A stretch of 22,841 nt of DNA from positions 1-22,841 of the forward strand of contig CAIVBX010000057.1 of NCBI GenBank assembly GCA_903904275.1. The letters run 5' to 3'. Below the pieces are notes generated by a model. It saw only the letters and a program-made list of their open reading frames with translations, was not told the origin of the DNA and did not search any database. Below, piece after piece: positions 1-6,463 of the stretch. Position 1 is the first letter of the stretch. Every line of letters starts with the position of its first letter. The stretch is from an uncultured Pseudomonadota bacterium. GTDB taxonomy: Bacteria > Pseudomonadota > Gammaproteobacteria > Methylococcales > Methylomonadaceae. Both the position numbers and the translations under genes were made by a program.

Positions 1-1136
1 ACGCTTATGTGATTCGCGGTAGTGAAGGCGTAGCGGTAATTGATACGGTGAAAGAAGGTTTTTCAGAAGATTTTTTTGCACGCCTTGAAAGCGTTGCAAA
101 TTATTCAGAAATTAAAGTCATCGTTTTAAATCATTTAGAGCCTGACCACACGGGTGCGTTACCAGAATTGATGCGCCGTGCGCCACAAGCACATTTGTAT
201 ATTTCGCAAAAAGCACAATCAATGCTTAAAGGCTTATTGAAACAAGAAGAACTCAGTTTTACGCCTGTTTTAACGGGCGATTCTGTTTCATTAGGTGACA
301 GAACCTTACAATTTTTACACACACCTTATTTGCATTGGCCTGACACGCAATGTACTTATTTGCCGGGGGAACAAATTTTATTTTCGGGCGATGTTTTTGG
401 CTGTCATTTTTGCGATAACCGTTTATTTAATGACCACGTTGGCGATTTTCGGTTTTCGTTTGAATACTATTACGCGCATATCATGCGTCCGTTTAAAGAA
501 TACGTTGTTAAAGCCTTAGAACTCATTGAGCCGTTGCCATTAACGTTAATTGCGCCAACACATGGTCCTATTTTACGCGACCGTCCACAACGCTACATTC
601 AGCGTTATCACCAACTTTCTACGCCGTCACTTCACAGCGAATTGAGTTCAAATCAAAAAACATTGCTGATTTTTTATATCAGCTCTTACGGCAACACGCG
701 CCGTATGGCAGAAGCGGTTTATAAAGGCGCGATGGAAGTGAACGATGTTTTAGTTTCACTTTATGACTTAGAAGGCGGCGAAATTGCGCCATTTGTCGAT
801 TTAATTGAAGAAGCAGACGGTTTGATTTTTGGCACGCCAACCATTAACGGCGATGCAGTGAAACCGATTTGGGATTTATTGTCGTCGTTGGCTGTTGTGA
901 ACTTGAAAACAAAACTCGGCGGCGTTTTTGGTTCTTATGGTTGGACAGGCGAAGGCGTACGAATGGTAGAAGACCGTTTGCGCGGTTTAAAACTGCGCGT
1001 ACCGATTTCAGGTTTGCGCGTGAAATTGATTCCGACCGACGAAGAAATTTTGCAATGTGAAGCATTCGGTTTGGAACTCGCAAAAGAATTGATGGGATTA
1101 CGAGAAGCAAGAGAAATCAATTTTGAAGATTTATAA
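1..1136 (+). CDS. Flavodiiron protein (A-type FDP), 5' end missing
   Basis: Diiron/flavin oxidoreductase of the FprA/NorV core family, which reduces O2 to water or NO to N2O in the cytoplasm. The visible protein has a metallo-beta-lactamase-like domain with the diiron ligands HLEPDHTG, then a His in LHWPDTQ, SGDVFGCH and THGP. A C-terminal flavodoxin domain follows, with FMN-loop YISSYGNTRR. The reading frame is open to the window edge (codons for A-Y lie just before the GTG at 9), so the GTG is internal and about 20-30 N-terminal residues are missing. There is no rubredoxin or reductase fusion at the C terminus, so an external donor is needed; the [2Fe-2S] ferredoxin downstream is a candidate. 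Proximity to FeSII and nifQ suggests scavenging of O2 (or NO) around nitrogenase. Family assignment is firm; substrate is inferred. Confidence 0.93.
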   Translation, partial: AYVIRGSEGVAVIDTVKEGFSEDFFARLESVANYSEIKVIVLNHLEPDHTGALPELMRRAPQAHLYISQKAQSMLKGLLKQEELSFTPVLTGDSVSLGDRTLQFLHTPYLHWPDTQCTYLPGEQILFSGDVFGCHFCDNRLFNDHVGDFRFSFEYYYAHIMRPFKEYVVKALELIEPLPLTLIAPTHGPILRDRPQRYIQRYHQLSTPSLHSELSSNQKTLLIFYISSYGNTRRMAEAVYKGAMEVNDVLVSLYDLEGGEIAPFVDLIEEADGLIFGTPTINGDAVKPIWDLLSSLAVVNLKTKLGGVFGSYGWTGEGVRMVEDRLRGLKLRVPISGLRVKLIPTDEEILQCEAFGLELAKELMGLREAREINFEDL

Positions 1137-1282
1137 AAATTAGCTGATTCAAGGATGAATTAGTAAAAACGCATTGCTTTAAAAAAGGCAATGACAACAA
1201 GGAATCCTCCGATTCCAAAACGAAAATTGGCTAGGTTGACGATTTTCGAGATTATTTTTTTCTTGTTTGAGGAGTATGAACA

Positions 1283-1570
1283 ATGGCAAAAGCAACCATT
1301 ACTTTTGAAGATATAAATGTCACTGTCACCGTCCCTGCTGGAACTCGCGTTATTGAAGTTTCAGAAAAAGTCGGTTCAGCGATTACTTACGGTTGCCGAG
1401 AAGGCGATTGTGGAACGTGCATTATGAAAGTCACAGACGGTTGGAACAATTTGAGCGAACCTTCTGTTTTAGAAGACAAAGTTTTGCGTGAAAACATGGC
1501 AGGAAAACACAACCGTTTAGCGTGTCAAGCGCAAGTTTTGGGCGGCAAAATTTCTGTCAAACCTGTTTAA
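1283..1570 (+). CDS. Plant-type [2Fe-2S] ferredoxin, nif-associated
   Basis: A 95-residue soluble electron carrier. The cluster-binding motif is CREGDCGTC (Cys38, 43, 46; C-x4-C-x2-C) with the fourth ligand at Cys81 in RLACQAQ, the chloroplast-type fold signature. A clear Shine-Dalgarno (GAGGAG, 1269-1274) precedes the ATG. It lies 146 bases after the flavodiiron gene and 23 bases before the FeSII-like gene, so it probably shares their transcript. By context it may feed electrons to nitrogenase or to the flavodiiron protein; the sequence does not decide which. The 1137-1282 gap holds a small GGAATC/GATTCC hairpin (1201-1216) and a weak AT stem followed by a T run, but no clear sigma54 promoter. 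Confidence 0.92.
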   Translation: MAKATITFEDINVTVTVPAGTRVIEVSEKVGSAITYGCREGDCGTCIMKVTDGWNNLSEPSVLEDKVLRENMAGKHNRLACQAQVLGGKISVKPV

Positions 1571-1593
1571 TTTATTACATTTGAGGTGTTTTT

Positions 1594-1944
1594 ATGGCAT
1601 TAGTTACCTTTACCAGCCCAGAATACCGTGACAAAACGGTTTATGCTGTGGCTGGCAGTCACACACAAACGGTTTTAAAACTCGCTATTGAAAATAAAAT
1701 CCCCATCAATTTTGAATGTGAAGATGGTGAATGCGGTACTTGCGTTGTCAAAGTGTCGAGCATTGACAAAAAACATCAACGCATGGGCGGTCCTTTAACT
1801 GAAAAAGAAAAAACCGTCTTGAAAGAAATCGGCAAAGTCACTGCCGAAGAGTTAGAAAAAATGATTGTCGACGATTTACCATCGGAATGGCGGTTAGCAT
1901 GCCAGATGATTGTTCGAGATGAAGACATTCGAGTTGAGTATTAG
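1594..1944 (+). CDS. Shethna FeSII-like [2Fe-2S] protective ferredoxin
   Basis: A 116-residue [2Fe-2S] protein with ligands Cys42, Cys47 and Cys50 (FECEDGECGTC) and Cys103 (RLACQMIV). It departs from ordinary ferredoxins by an insertion between the third and fourth Cys, including LTEKEKTVLKEIGK and DLPSEWRLACQ, and by the C-terminal IVRDEDIRVEY. These match what I recall of Azotobacter vinelandii FeSII (Shethna protein II), which forms a protective O2-tolerant complex with nitrogenase components. The A. vinelandii protein is only slightly longer (about 122 residues). It sits between a ferredoxin and nifQ, as expected for a nitrogenase accessory. A GAGGTG Shine-Dalgarno precedes the ATG. Family similarity is strong; conformational protection in this organism is inference. 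Confidence 0.87.
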   Translation: MALVTFTSPEYRDKTVYAVAGSHTQTVLKLAIENKIPINFECEDGECGTCVVKVSSIDKKHQRMGGPLTEKEKTVLKEIGKVTAEELEKMIVDDLPSEWRLACQMIVRDEDIRVEY

Positions 1945-1968
1945 TCTTTAAATCGATTGTTTTAAGCG

Positions 1969-2015
1969 ATGTCACACTGGTCTTGCAGCATACCCATGCG
2001 TAACCGCTGTGACAT
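1969..2015. repeat. Inverted repeat upstream of nifQ
   Basis: ATGTCACA (1969-1976) and TGTGACAT (2008-2015) are exact reverse complements separated by 31 bases, in the 96-base gap between the FeSII-like gene and nifQ. There is no T run, so it is not an intrinsic terminator. It could be a long-loop RNA hairpin or a spaced operator. It does not fit the NifA upstream sequence TGT-N10-ACA, and no sigma54 -24/-12 site was found in the gap. Confidence 0.4.
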
Positions 2016-2040
2016 TCATGGCAAGTGAGGAATTTTCAAT

Positions 2041-2604
2041 ATGTCTCTTTCACCACTTAGCCCACAACCCCATTATCAAGCGTTGTTGGCGTGTTCAGAC
2101 GGTTCTACAAACAGCAAATTATTCGCGCAAATTCTCGCCAGTTGGCAAGTTGGTGCAGGCGCATTGCCGAATTTTTTGGGTTTAACGAGCGAGCAATTTC
2201 AGCAACTTTTAGCGCAACATTTTCCGACGTATTCACTTTCTATTTTTCCGCTTAGAAAAAATCTCGATTTCAGTCGGATGACTGAAAAGGGCGAACTTGA
2301 GCAATTTTTGCGTGGTTTTGCCGCCCAGCAAAACGATGAAATGGAATGGGTGATTTCAATTATTGTTGCCGCGTGTTTGGGCGATAATCATTTGTGGCAA
2401 GATTTAGGTTTGTTTGGGCGTGAGGATTTGTCGGCGTTGCTGAAAAATAATTTTCCCGACATGGCCGCGCAAAATGTTTATGACATGAAATGGAAAAAAT
2501 TTATTTACAAACAACTTTGCGAAACCGAAGGGATTTATGTTTGTCGTTCGCCTTCGTGTGAGTATTGCAAAGATTATTTGAATTGTTTTGGGGAGGAGGA
2601 TTAA
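2041..2604 (+). CDS. nifQ: NifQ, molybdenum donor for FeMo-co synthesis
   Basis: A 187-residue cytoplasmic protein. NifQ carries a [Mo-3Fe-4S] cluster and supplies Mo to the NifEN/NifH machinery for FeMo-cofactor assembly. The diagnostic C-terminal motif C-x4-C-x2-C-x5-C is present as CRSPSCEYCKDYLNC (Cys168, 173, 176, 182). It is preceded by the conserved MKWKKFIYKQLC segment (residues 149-160), and the central ACLGDNHLWQDLGL block is also typical. The gene is the last recognisable nif gene here. Its stop overlaps by two bases the stop of a fossil transposase frame on the other strand, so the nif block appears to end at this point. Length is normal for the family. Confidence 0.95.
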   Translation: MSLSPLSPQPHYQALLACSDGSTNSKLFAQILASWQVGAGALPNFLGLTSEQFQQLLAQHFPTYSLSIFPLRKNLDFSRMTEKGELEQFLRGFAAQQNDEMEWVISIIVAACLGDNHLWQDLGLFGREDLSALLKNNFPDMAAQNVYDMKWKKFIYKQLCETEGIYVCRSPSCEYCKDYLNCFGEED

Positions 2605-2790
2605 AAGATATTTTCGCGTGGTGGCACAACTAAGAGTGCTTCTTTTTCATTGCCATCTTCCAGCAAATTAAATTTTATCCAGCATCTACGCTGACTTGTT
2701 GCATGTTTGTGAACTTTCCATTCGCCATCCGCGTAAATTTTGCTTATGTACAACGCCTTAGCTATAAAGAAACTGTCAGAACTATTGATA
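2601..2790 (-). pseudogene. Fossil fragment of an IS5-type DDE transposase
   Basis: Read on the - strand from about 2790 down to a TAA at 2601-2603 there is an open frame with no ATG that contains DGEWKVHKHATSQRRCWIKF. This resembles the central block GEGEWKVRKHG-SKRRTW-K of IS5-family DDE transposases as I remember it. It continues for about 25 more residues and stops abruptly. An in-frame TAG lies upstream near 2798, and the rest of the transposase and both terminal repeats are absent. I read it as a decayed IS remnant wedged between nifQ and queA. Too little is left for exact family placement. Confidence 0.6.
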
Positions 2791-2799
2791 AGCTATAAT
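2771..2799 (+). promoter_or_regulatory. Probable sigma70 promoter of queA
   Basis: A perfect -10 hexamer TATAAT at 2794-2799 lies 52 bases before the queA ATG. The -35 is poor (AACTGT at 2771-2776 with a 17-base spacer, or CTGTCA at 2773-2778 with 15). Confidence 0.45.
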
Positions 2800-2851
2800 T
2801 CCAAAATCCATTCAAATAGCGGCGTAACGCGCCACAAATTTTTAAAACTCA

Positions 2852-3874
2852 ATGAAAAAAAGCGATTTTAATTATCACCTTCCCGAAGCGTTAATCGCGC
2901 AACAACCTTTACCTGAACGTACTGCAAGCCGTTTGTTGTGTATGAATCGAGAAACAGGTGAATTAGCTGATCGAACATTTGGCGATTTGCTCGACTTTAT
3001 TAACCCAAATGATTTATTAGTATTGAATGACACGCGCGTAATTCCTGCACGTTTATTTGGAACAAAAGAAACAGGCGGAAAAGTCGAAATTTTGATTGAA
3101 CGTGTTTTAAATGAACATGAGGCACTCGCGCATATTCGTTCAAGTAAATCACCAAAAATTGGTGCAAAAATTCAATTAGATAACGGCTATTTTGCTGAAA
3201 TGCAGGGCAGGGAAGACGATTTATTTCATTTACGTTTTACGCATGAAAAATCGGTATTAGAAATTTTAGCTGAAATTGGACATATTCCATTGCCGCCTTA
3301 TATCGAACGTGCTGACGATGAAAACGATTTCACACGTTATCAAACCGTTTTTGGAAAAAATGCTGGGGCGGTTGCCGCACCAACAGCAGGTTTGCATTTT
3401 GATGAAAATATGCTTGAAAAAATTAAAGCAATCGGAACACAAACTGCATTTGTGACATTGCACGTTGGCAGCGGTACGTTTCAACCTGTGCGCGTTGAAA
3501 ATTTGTCAGAACACGTTATGCACAAAGAATTTTTTGCGGTTTCTCAAGAAACTGTTGATGTCGTTAATGCAACTAAAAAAAGGGGAGGGCGTGTAATTGC
3601 AATCGGTACAACGGCTGTTCGTGCGTTGGAATCGGCATCACGTTCAGGTATTTTACAAGCGGGTTTTGGTGATACTGATTTATTTATTACACCAGGCTAT
3701 GAATTCAAATCTGTTAATGCCATGTTGACGAATTTTCATTTACCTGAGTCGACGCTTTTAATGTTAGTTTCGGCGTTTTCACGTTATGACTTTGTGATGG
3801 CGGCTTACAAACACGCGATTGAACAAAAATATCGTTTTTTTAGTTATGGCGATGCGATGTGGATTTGTCGTTAA
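2852..3874 (+). CDS. queA: S-adenosylmethionine:tRNA ribosyltransferase-isomerase
   Basis: A 340-residue cytoplasmic enzyme. It transfers the ribosyl part of S-adenosylmethionine to preQ1 in tRNA and isomerises it to epoxyqueuosine, the penultimate step of queuosine synthesis at wobble position 34. Family landmarks run the full length: N-terminal DFNYHLPEALIAQQPLPERT, then LNDTRVIPARLFG, IPLPPYI, the AAPTAGLHF core, THLHVGSGTFQPV-like FVTLHVGSGTFQPVRV, GTTAVRALE and TNFHLPESTLLML. Length is normal. No tgt follows; the next gene is an unrelated lipoprotein 230 bases away, so queA seems monocistronic. It has no obvious strong Shine-Dalgarno. Confidence 0.97.
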   Translation: MKKSDFNYHLPEALIAQQPLPERTASRLLCMNRETGELADRTFGDLLDFINPNDLLVLNDTRVIPARLFGTKETGGKVEILIERVLNEHEALAHIRSSKSPKIGAKIQLDNGYFAEMQGREDDLFHLRFTHEKSVLEILAEIGHIPLPPYIERADDENDFTRYQTVFGKNAGAVAAPTAGLHFDENMLEKIKAIGTQTAFVTLHVGSGTFQPVRVENLSEHVMHKEFFAVSQETVDVVNATKKRGGRVIAIGTTAVRALESASRSGILQAGFGDTDLFITPGYEFKSVNAMLTNFHLPESTLLMLVSAFSRYDFVMAAYKHAIEQKYRFFSYGDAMWICR

Positions 3875-4018
3875 GATACAAAATATTTAAGTCATATAAC
3901 GCAACAAATTAAAAAAACAGGTTTTTCATCTACTTTTAGTTTGGTTAAAAATCTCCAAAGCAAGCAAATTTTAATATAAAACAACACATTATATTTTATC
4001 ATGTCAAACTTTAACAAG

Positions 4019-4035
4019 TTGGCATATCCCATGCG
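4019..4035 (+). promoter_or_regulatory. Possible sigma54 -24/-12 promoter of the lipoprotein gene
   Basis: TTGGCATATCCCATGCG has GG (4021-4022) and GC (4033-4034) exactly 10 bases apart and matches most of the -24 element (TTGGCA); the -12 element is ATGC rather than TTGC. A sigma70 reading (TTAACA 4011-4016, TTATAC 4036-4041) needs a long 19-base spacer, so the two cannot be separated by eye. Confidence 0.35.
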
Positions 4036-4042
4036 TTATACG

Positions 4043-4081
4043 ATAACTCGCTCAAATTATTTGTAAAAACAGGCGAGTTAT
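4043..4081 (+). repeat. Hairpin in the leader of the lipoprotein gene
   Basis: ATAACTCGC (4043-4051) pairs perfectly with GCGAGTTAT (4073-4081) across a 21-base AT-rich loop. It ends 23 bases before the ATG at 4105 and about 14 bases before its Shine-Dalgarno. It could be a 5' UTR structure or an operator. There is no U tract, so it is not a terminator. Confidence 0.45.
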
Positions 4082-4104
4082 TAACTTAATTTCTAGGAGA
4101 AAAA

Positions 4105-4506
4105 ATGTTACGTTTTGTAGCGATAATGCTAATGTTTGCAATGAGTGGTTGTGCATCAATCATAAGTGGTTCAACAGATAAAGTCACATTTAATAGCACA
4201 CCAAATGGGGCAAATTTTCAAATCAAAGATGAAAATGGTAAATCTGTTCATCACGGCACAACACCATCAACAGTGAGTTTGGATCGTGGCGATGGTTTTT
4301 TTGATGGACAAACATACGATGTTGATTTTTCGAGTGATGGTTATGTGTCAAGCTATCAAACAGTCGATTCATCGTTAAATGGTTGGTATTTTGGAAACCT
4401 TATTTTTGGTGGTTTTTTAGGACTTTTAATTATTGACCCCGCAACAGGCGCAATGTTTGATTTGCCTGAAAATGTGAATGCGTCATTAACACCAATCAAA
4501 AAATAG
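4105..4506 (+). CDS. Small outer-membrane lipoprotein, PEGA-like
   Basis: A 133-residue protein with a short signal peptide (MLRFVAIMLMFAMSG) and lipobox MSGC, so Cys16 would be lipidated; Ala at +2 favours the outer membrane over inner-membrane retention. The mature part starts SIISGSTDKVTFNSTPNGA, followed by GTTPSTVSL and YDVDFSSDGY, the pattern of small PEGA-like beta domains. A hydrophobic glycine-rich stretch (about residues 93-112) lies near the C terminus before IDPATGAMFDLP, as in many small lipoproteins of unknown function. The Shine-Dalgarno AGGAG (4096-4100) supports the start. The gene is alone, flanked by a leader hairpin and a strong terminator. No function can be assigned. Confidence 0.85.
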   Translation: MLRFVAIMLMFAMSGCASIISGSTDKVTFNSTPNGANFQIKDENGKSVHHGTTPSTVSLDRGDGFFDGQTYDVDFSSDGYVSSYQTVDSSLNGWYFGNLIFGGFLGLLIIDPATGAMFDLPENVNASLTPIKK

Positions 4507-4520
4507 TTCTCTAAAAACAG

Positions 4521-4560
4521 AAAAACCGTTCTTCGATAAAATGCGAAGAACGGTTTTTTT
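4521..4560 (+). terminator. Intrinsic terminator after the lipoprotein gene
   Basis: A 15-bp perfect stem (4521-4535 with 4544-4558) containing CCGTTCTTCG/CGAAGAACGG with an 8-base loop, running straight into a T tract. It lies 15 bases after the lipoprotein stop codon. The A run on the other side means it could also work on the - strand, but no - strand gene ends here. Confidence 0.9.
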
Positions 4561-4666
4561 TATTTCTAAATAATGTGGATTTGTCACTAAACGGCTTGAA
4601 CGTATCGACCGAAGAATTAAATTATTTATGCACTAAAAGGAAACTATAAATCAATAAATGACTATA

Positions 4667-4695
4667 TTGTCAATAAAACGATGCGTCTGTATAGT
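4667..4695 (+). promoter_or_regulatory. Sigma70 promoter of the 50-residue membrane protein
   Basis: TTGTCA (4667-4672), a 17-base spacer and TATAGT (4690-4695) form a good housekeeping promoter. It overlaps the ATG at 4681 of a longer reading frame and so argues that translation begins at the downstream ATG at 4750. Confidence 0.6.
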
Positions 4696-4749
4696 ACGCT
4701 CCAAGTTAGTTATTTACCTCTTTTTACAACACACAAAGGAACATTATTT

Positions 4750-4902
4750 ATGAATACTTTCTACAGAGACGTGTTGATTGGTTTGATGTTTATGGTCGGC
4801 ATTGTTGGATTTATTTCGGGTGAGTTTATTATATCAACCGTGTTATTTGCCTCGGCAGCCATTTTCAGCAACGTACAACTGAACCGCCAATTTTACGGCT
4901 AA
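4750..4902 (+). CDS. Small two-helix membrane protein, 50 residues
   Basis: MNTFYRDVLIGLMFMVGIVG begins a 50-residue protein that is mostly two hydrophobic segments (about residues 8-24 and 27-41) joined at SGEF, ending in a polar tail NVQLNRQFYG. The frame is open upstream to an ATG at 4681, but that ATG lies inside the promoter. The ATG at 4750 has a Shine-Dalgarno (AAAGGA, 4736-4741) at normal spacing, so I choose the shorter form. It has its own promoter and terminator and is therefore probably a real monocistronic small gene. I do not recognise the family. Predicted location is the inner membrane. Confidence 0.62.
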   Translation: MNTFYRDVLIGLMFMVGIVGFISGEFIISTVLFASAAIFSNVQLNRQFYG

Positions 4903-4975
4903 TTTTTAGCTAAATGAACAACCCCTCCTGATATTGCAACAAACATAGACTCCTCATTGTCCTGTTTGACCTCTC

Positions 4976-5010
4976 GCTCTCAATGTTCAAAACATTGAGA
5001 GCTTTTTTTT
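4976..5010 (+). terminator. Intrinsic terminator of the 50-residue protein gene
   Basis: GCTCTCAATGTT (4976-4987) pairs perfectly with AACATTGAGAGC (4991-5002) around a 3-base loop, followed by eight T residues. Orientation matches the + strand small gene that ends at 4902. It lies in the convergent gap facing the - strand gene that ends at 5017. Confidence 0.88.
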
Positions 5011-5016
5011 GCTTGA

Positions 5017-5577
5017 TTAAGCCGTTTTTTGAGCCATTAAATTTGGCAAACGCTTAAACAGTTTAAATACTGCAAACCCGAAAATCGCATACATCAATGT
5101 GTAACCCATGTATGGCAAATAATAATGTGTCATTTGAGTAACATAGTTTGAAAAATCACGCGCCAAAATCTTGTCTGATAACCAGTAAAAACTGCCGTTT
5201 GAAATTAGAAATGCGCTGGTTGTTGCTACGAATAATGTTGCCATCGCTGAAATTGACAACGTTAATTCCGTGCCTTGCATCGATTTAAAATTCGCACTAA
5301 AACGCCCACCAAACCACATAGCAAAATAAGTTGGAATTAAAAAGACATACGCTGATGAAATACAAAAATCACTGACGTTAAATTGCGTAATCGCAACGTA
5401 ATCAAGCAATCCCACTTCAACTAATAATGCAACAAACAAGTTGCGTGAACTGAAAAACAAACCTGCTAAGAAAAAAACCGCAAGTGACGCATCAGGTAAT
5501 AAAAATGCGCTACCAAAATGATGAACACGCGTTATTCCCATCAACGCAACTAAAGGTAAAACCGTTTTAACATTCAT
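5017..5577 (-). CDS. Six-helix membrane protein downstream of btuB, possible cobalamin-uptake partner
   Basis: A 186-residue integral membrane protein with about six hydrophobic segments (roughly residues 4-18, 28-43, 46-62, 70-90, 108-125 and 155-173), the size and topology of an ECF-type S component. Its only Cys is Cys72 (NVSDFCISSAY). The start lies 11 bases after the stop of the btuB remnant with Shine-Dalgarno AGAGGA, so it was the second gene of a cobalamin-riboswitch operon. That context makes a role in B12 or precursor uptake plausible. BtuM-type or another B12-regulated membrane protein is possible, but I cannot match it to a named family by eye. Unlike btuB the frame is intact, so it may still be under selection. 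Confidence 0.7.
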   Translation of the reverse strand: MNVKTVLPLVALMGITRVHHFGSAFLLPDASLAVFFLAGLFFSSRNLFVALLVEVGLLDYVAITQFNVSDFCISSAYVFLIPTYFAMWFGGRFSANFKSMQGTELTLSISAMATLFVATTSAFLISNGSFYWLSDKILARDFSNYVTQMTHYYLPYMGYTLMYAIFGFAVFKLFKRLPNLMAQKTA

Positions 5578-5588
5578 AAAAAATCCTC

Positions 5589-6226
5589 TTAATTATTATA
5601 ATGAATTGAGACAAAAAAATTTCTGTCCGCCGTGTTATAAGTATTCACGGTTTGATAATTTTTATCCAGCAAGTTATTCAGTTTCGCGCTTAACATCCAA
5701 TTTTTATTGATGTGATACTCTGAACGCAAATCGGTCAGGTTGATTGTCGCGGAACAACGCACTGACGCATTCACAAAATGGTTATCAAAAAAGCGACTGT
5801 GCAATTCACCAAAAACACCAACATCATAACGAGAGGTTTCATTAAATTTCGTTATCGCACTTTCAACTTTATCAAAACGATAATCTGAACCTAATGTAAA
5901 TTGATGATTTTCTGATGCCCAATTTTTTGTTTGATGACAAAAACGTATCGGATTGGTCGAGGCTTTGCCCTAAACGGATATTTGAACGCTATAATTGATT
6001 CACGTCAAAACTGCCTGCGATAGAAGCAACTTGATTCACAAAATTAGTTTATAAAACGTTGTGCCTTCACTGTGTAAAAATGAGGCTTCTAGTTCGGCAT
6101 TACTATCAAAATGATGTCCAACTTGTGCATTCCAGCGGGATTTTTACAACCATCTTTAATCAGGTTCTTTTGTCCCGCACCAACATTGAAACTATCTGTA
6201 TCAAATTTGCACAACATCAACGCTAA
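5589..6226 (-). pseudogene. btuB: Degraded btuB (TonB-dependent cobalamin receptor)
   Basis: The C-terminal end is clear: INLTDLRSEYHINKNW, then SAKLNNLLDKNYQTVNTYN and DRNFFVSIHY, the last strands of a BtuB barrel. Upstream in several frames come further barrel pieces: NHQFTLGSDYRFDKVES, SFDVNQL, SNIRLGQSLDQSDTF, WNAQVGHHFDSNAELEASFL and DSFNVGAGQ. They are broken by a frameshift near 5940, an in-frame TAG at 5989-5991, a frameshift near 6045 and another near 6140. The segment between NASVR and INL (near 5750) joins parts that are normally far apart, indicating a large internal deletion. The signal peptide, TonB box and plug are missing. Intact BtuB is about 600 residues; about 210 codons' worth of sequence remains. 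It cannot encode a working receptor. Confidence 0.83.
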
Positions 6227-6370
6227 GCGGTTTAAACCAACATTCTTTTCTTCCCATGATTCTTCACAATGACATTTAAAAGAATGTTTAGCTTAATTTA
6301 CAGTTGCGGGGGCAGTTTTGGACTTTAACCAAATTCCCGTTTACTCAGATTTAAAAACTGACACCTGAAA
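6200..6370 (-). ncRNA. Cobalamin riboswitch, 3' part damaged
   Basis: On the - strand: ACGGGAA (near 6340), then TGGTTAAAGTCC, then CTGCCCCCGCAACTGTAA (6298-6315), which is the hallmark core of cobalamin riboswitches. Next is a perfect 11-bp stem AACATTCTTTT/AAAAGAATGTT (6278-6288 with 6239-6249) enclosing GTCATTG and ATGGGAAG, the counterparts of GCCACTG and GGGAAGG. The conserved 3' B12 box (AGCCAGGAGACCTGCC type) is not recognisable; the sequence from about 6226 reads as internal btuB codons instead. The aptamer core thus survives, but its 3' side and any expression platform appear lost in a deletion into btuB. Confidence 0.78.
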
Positions 6371-6381
6371 AGCGAGCGCGG

Positions 6382-6410
6382 ATTATGGCGATTTTGGCGA
6401 CATAGCGCAA
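6382..6410 (-). promoter_or_regulatory. Promoter of the riboswitch-btuB operon
   Basis: On the - strand TTGCGC (6405-6410), a 17-base spacer and CATAAT (6382-6387). A start about 7 bases later would put the transcript's 5' end just before the riboswitch, which supports the call. Confidence 0.5.
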
Positions 6411-6463
6411 GGCATGAAAAAACAGTATGATTCATTTAACAACCTAATTTTTGGAGAATTCTC

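Noticed and set aside
1228..1242. TTGGCTAGGTTGACG as a nif sigma54 promoter
   Set aside because: No GC lies 10 bases after the GG, so the -12 element is absent.
1221..1263. Stem CGAAAAT/ATTTTCG followed by T run as a terminator before the ferredoxin gene
   Set aside because: Seven AT-rich base pairs with a 14-base loop is too weak, and the T run is offset. It would also separate genes that look like one unit.
4574..4590. Short copy of the queA 3' end (ATGTGGATTTGTC)
   Set aside because: A 13-base identity is expected by chance in a window of this size.
4681..4749. N-terminal 23-codon extension of the small membrane protein
   Set aside because: The ATG at 4681 overlaps a well-spaced promoter whose start site would be downstream of it, and the ATG at 4750 has the Shine-Dalgarno.
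6395..6408. TTGGCGACATAGCGC as a sigma54 promoter for the tautomerase gene
   Set aside because: The GG-GC spacing is 9, not 10, and the same bases form the -35 region of the opposite-strand btuB promoter.
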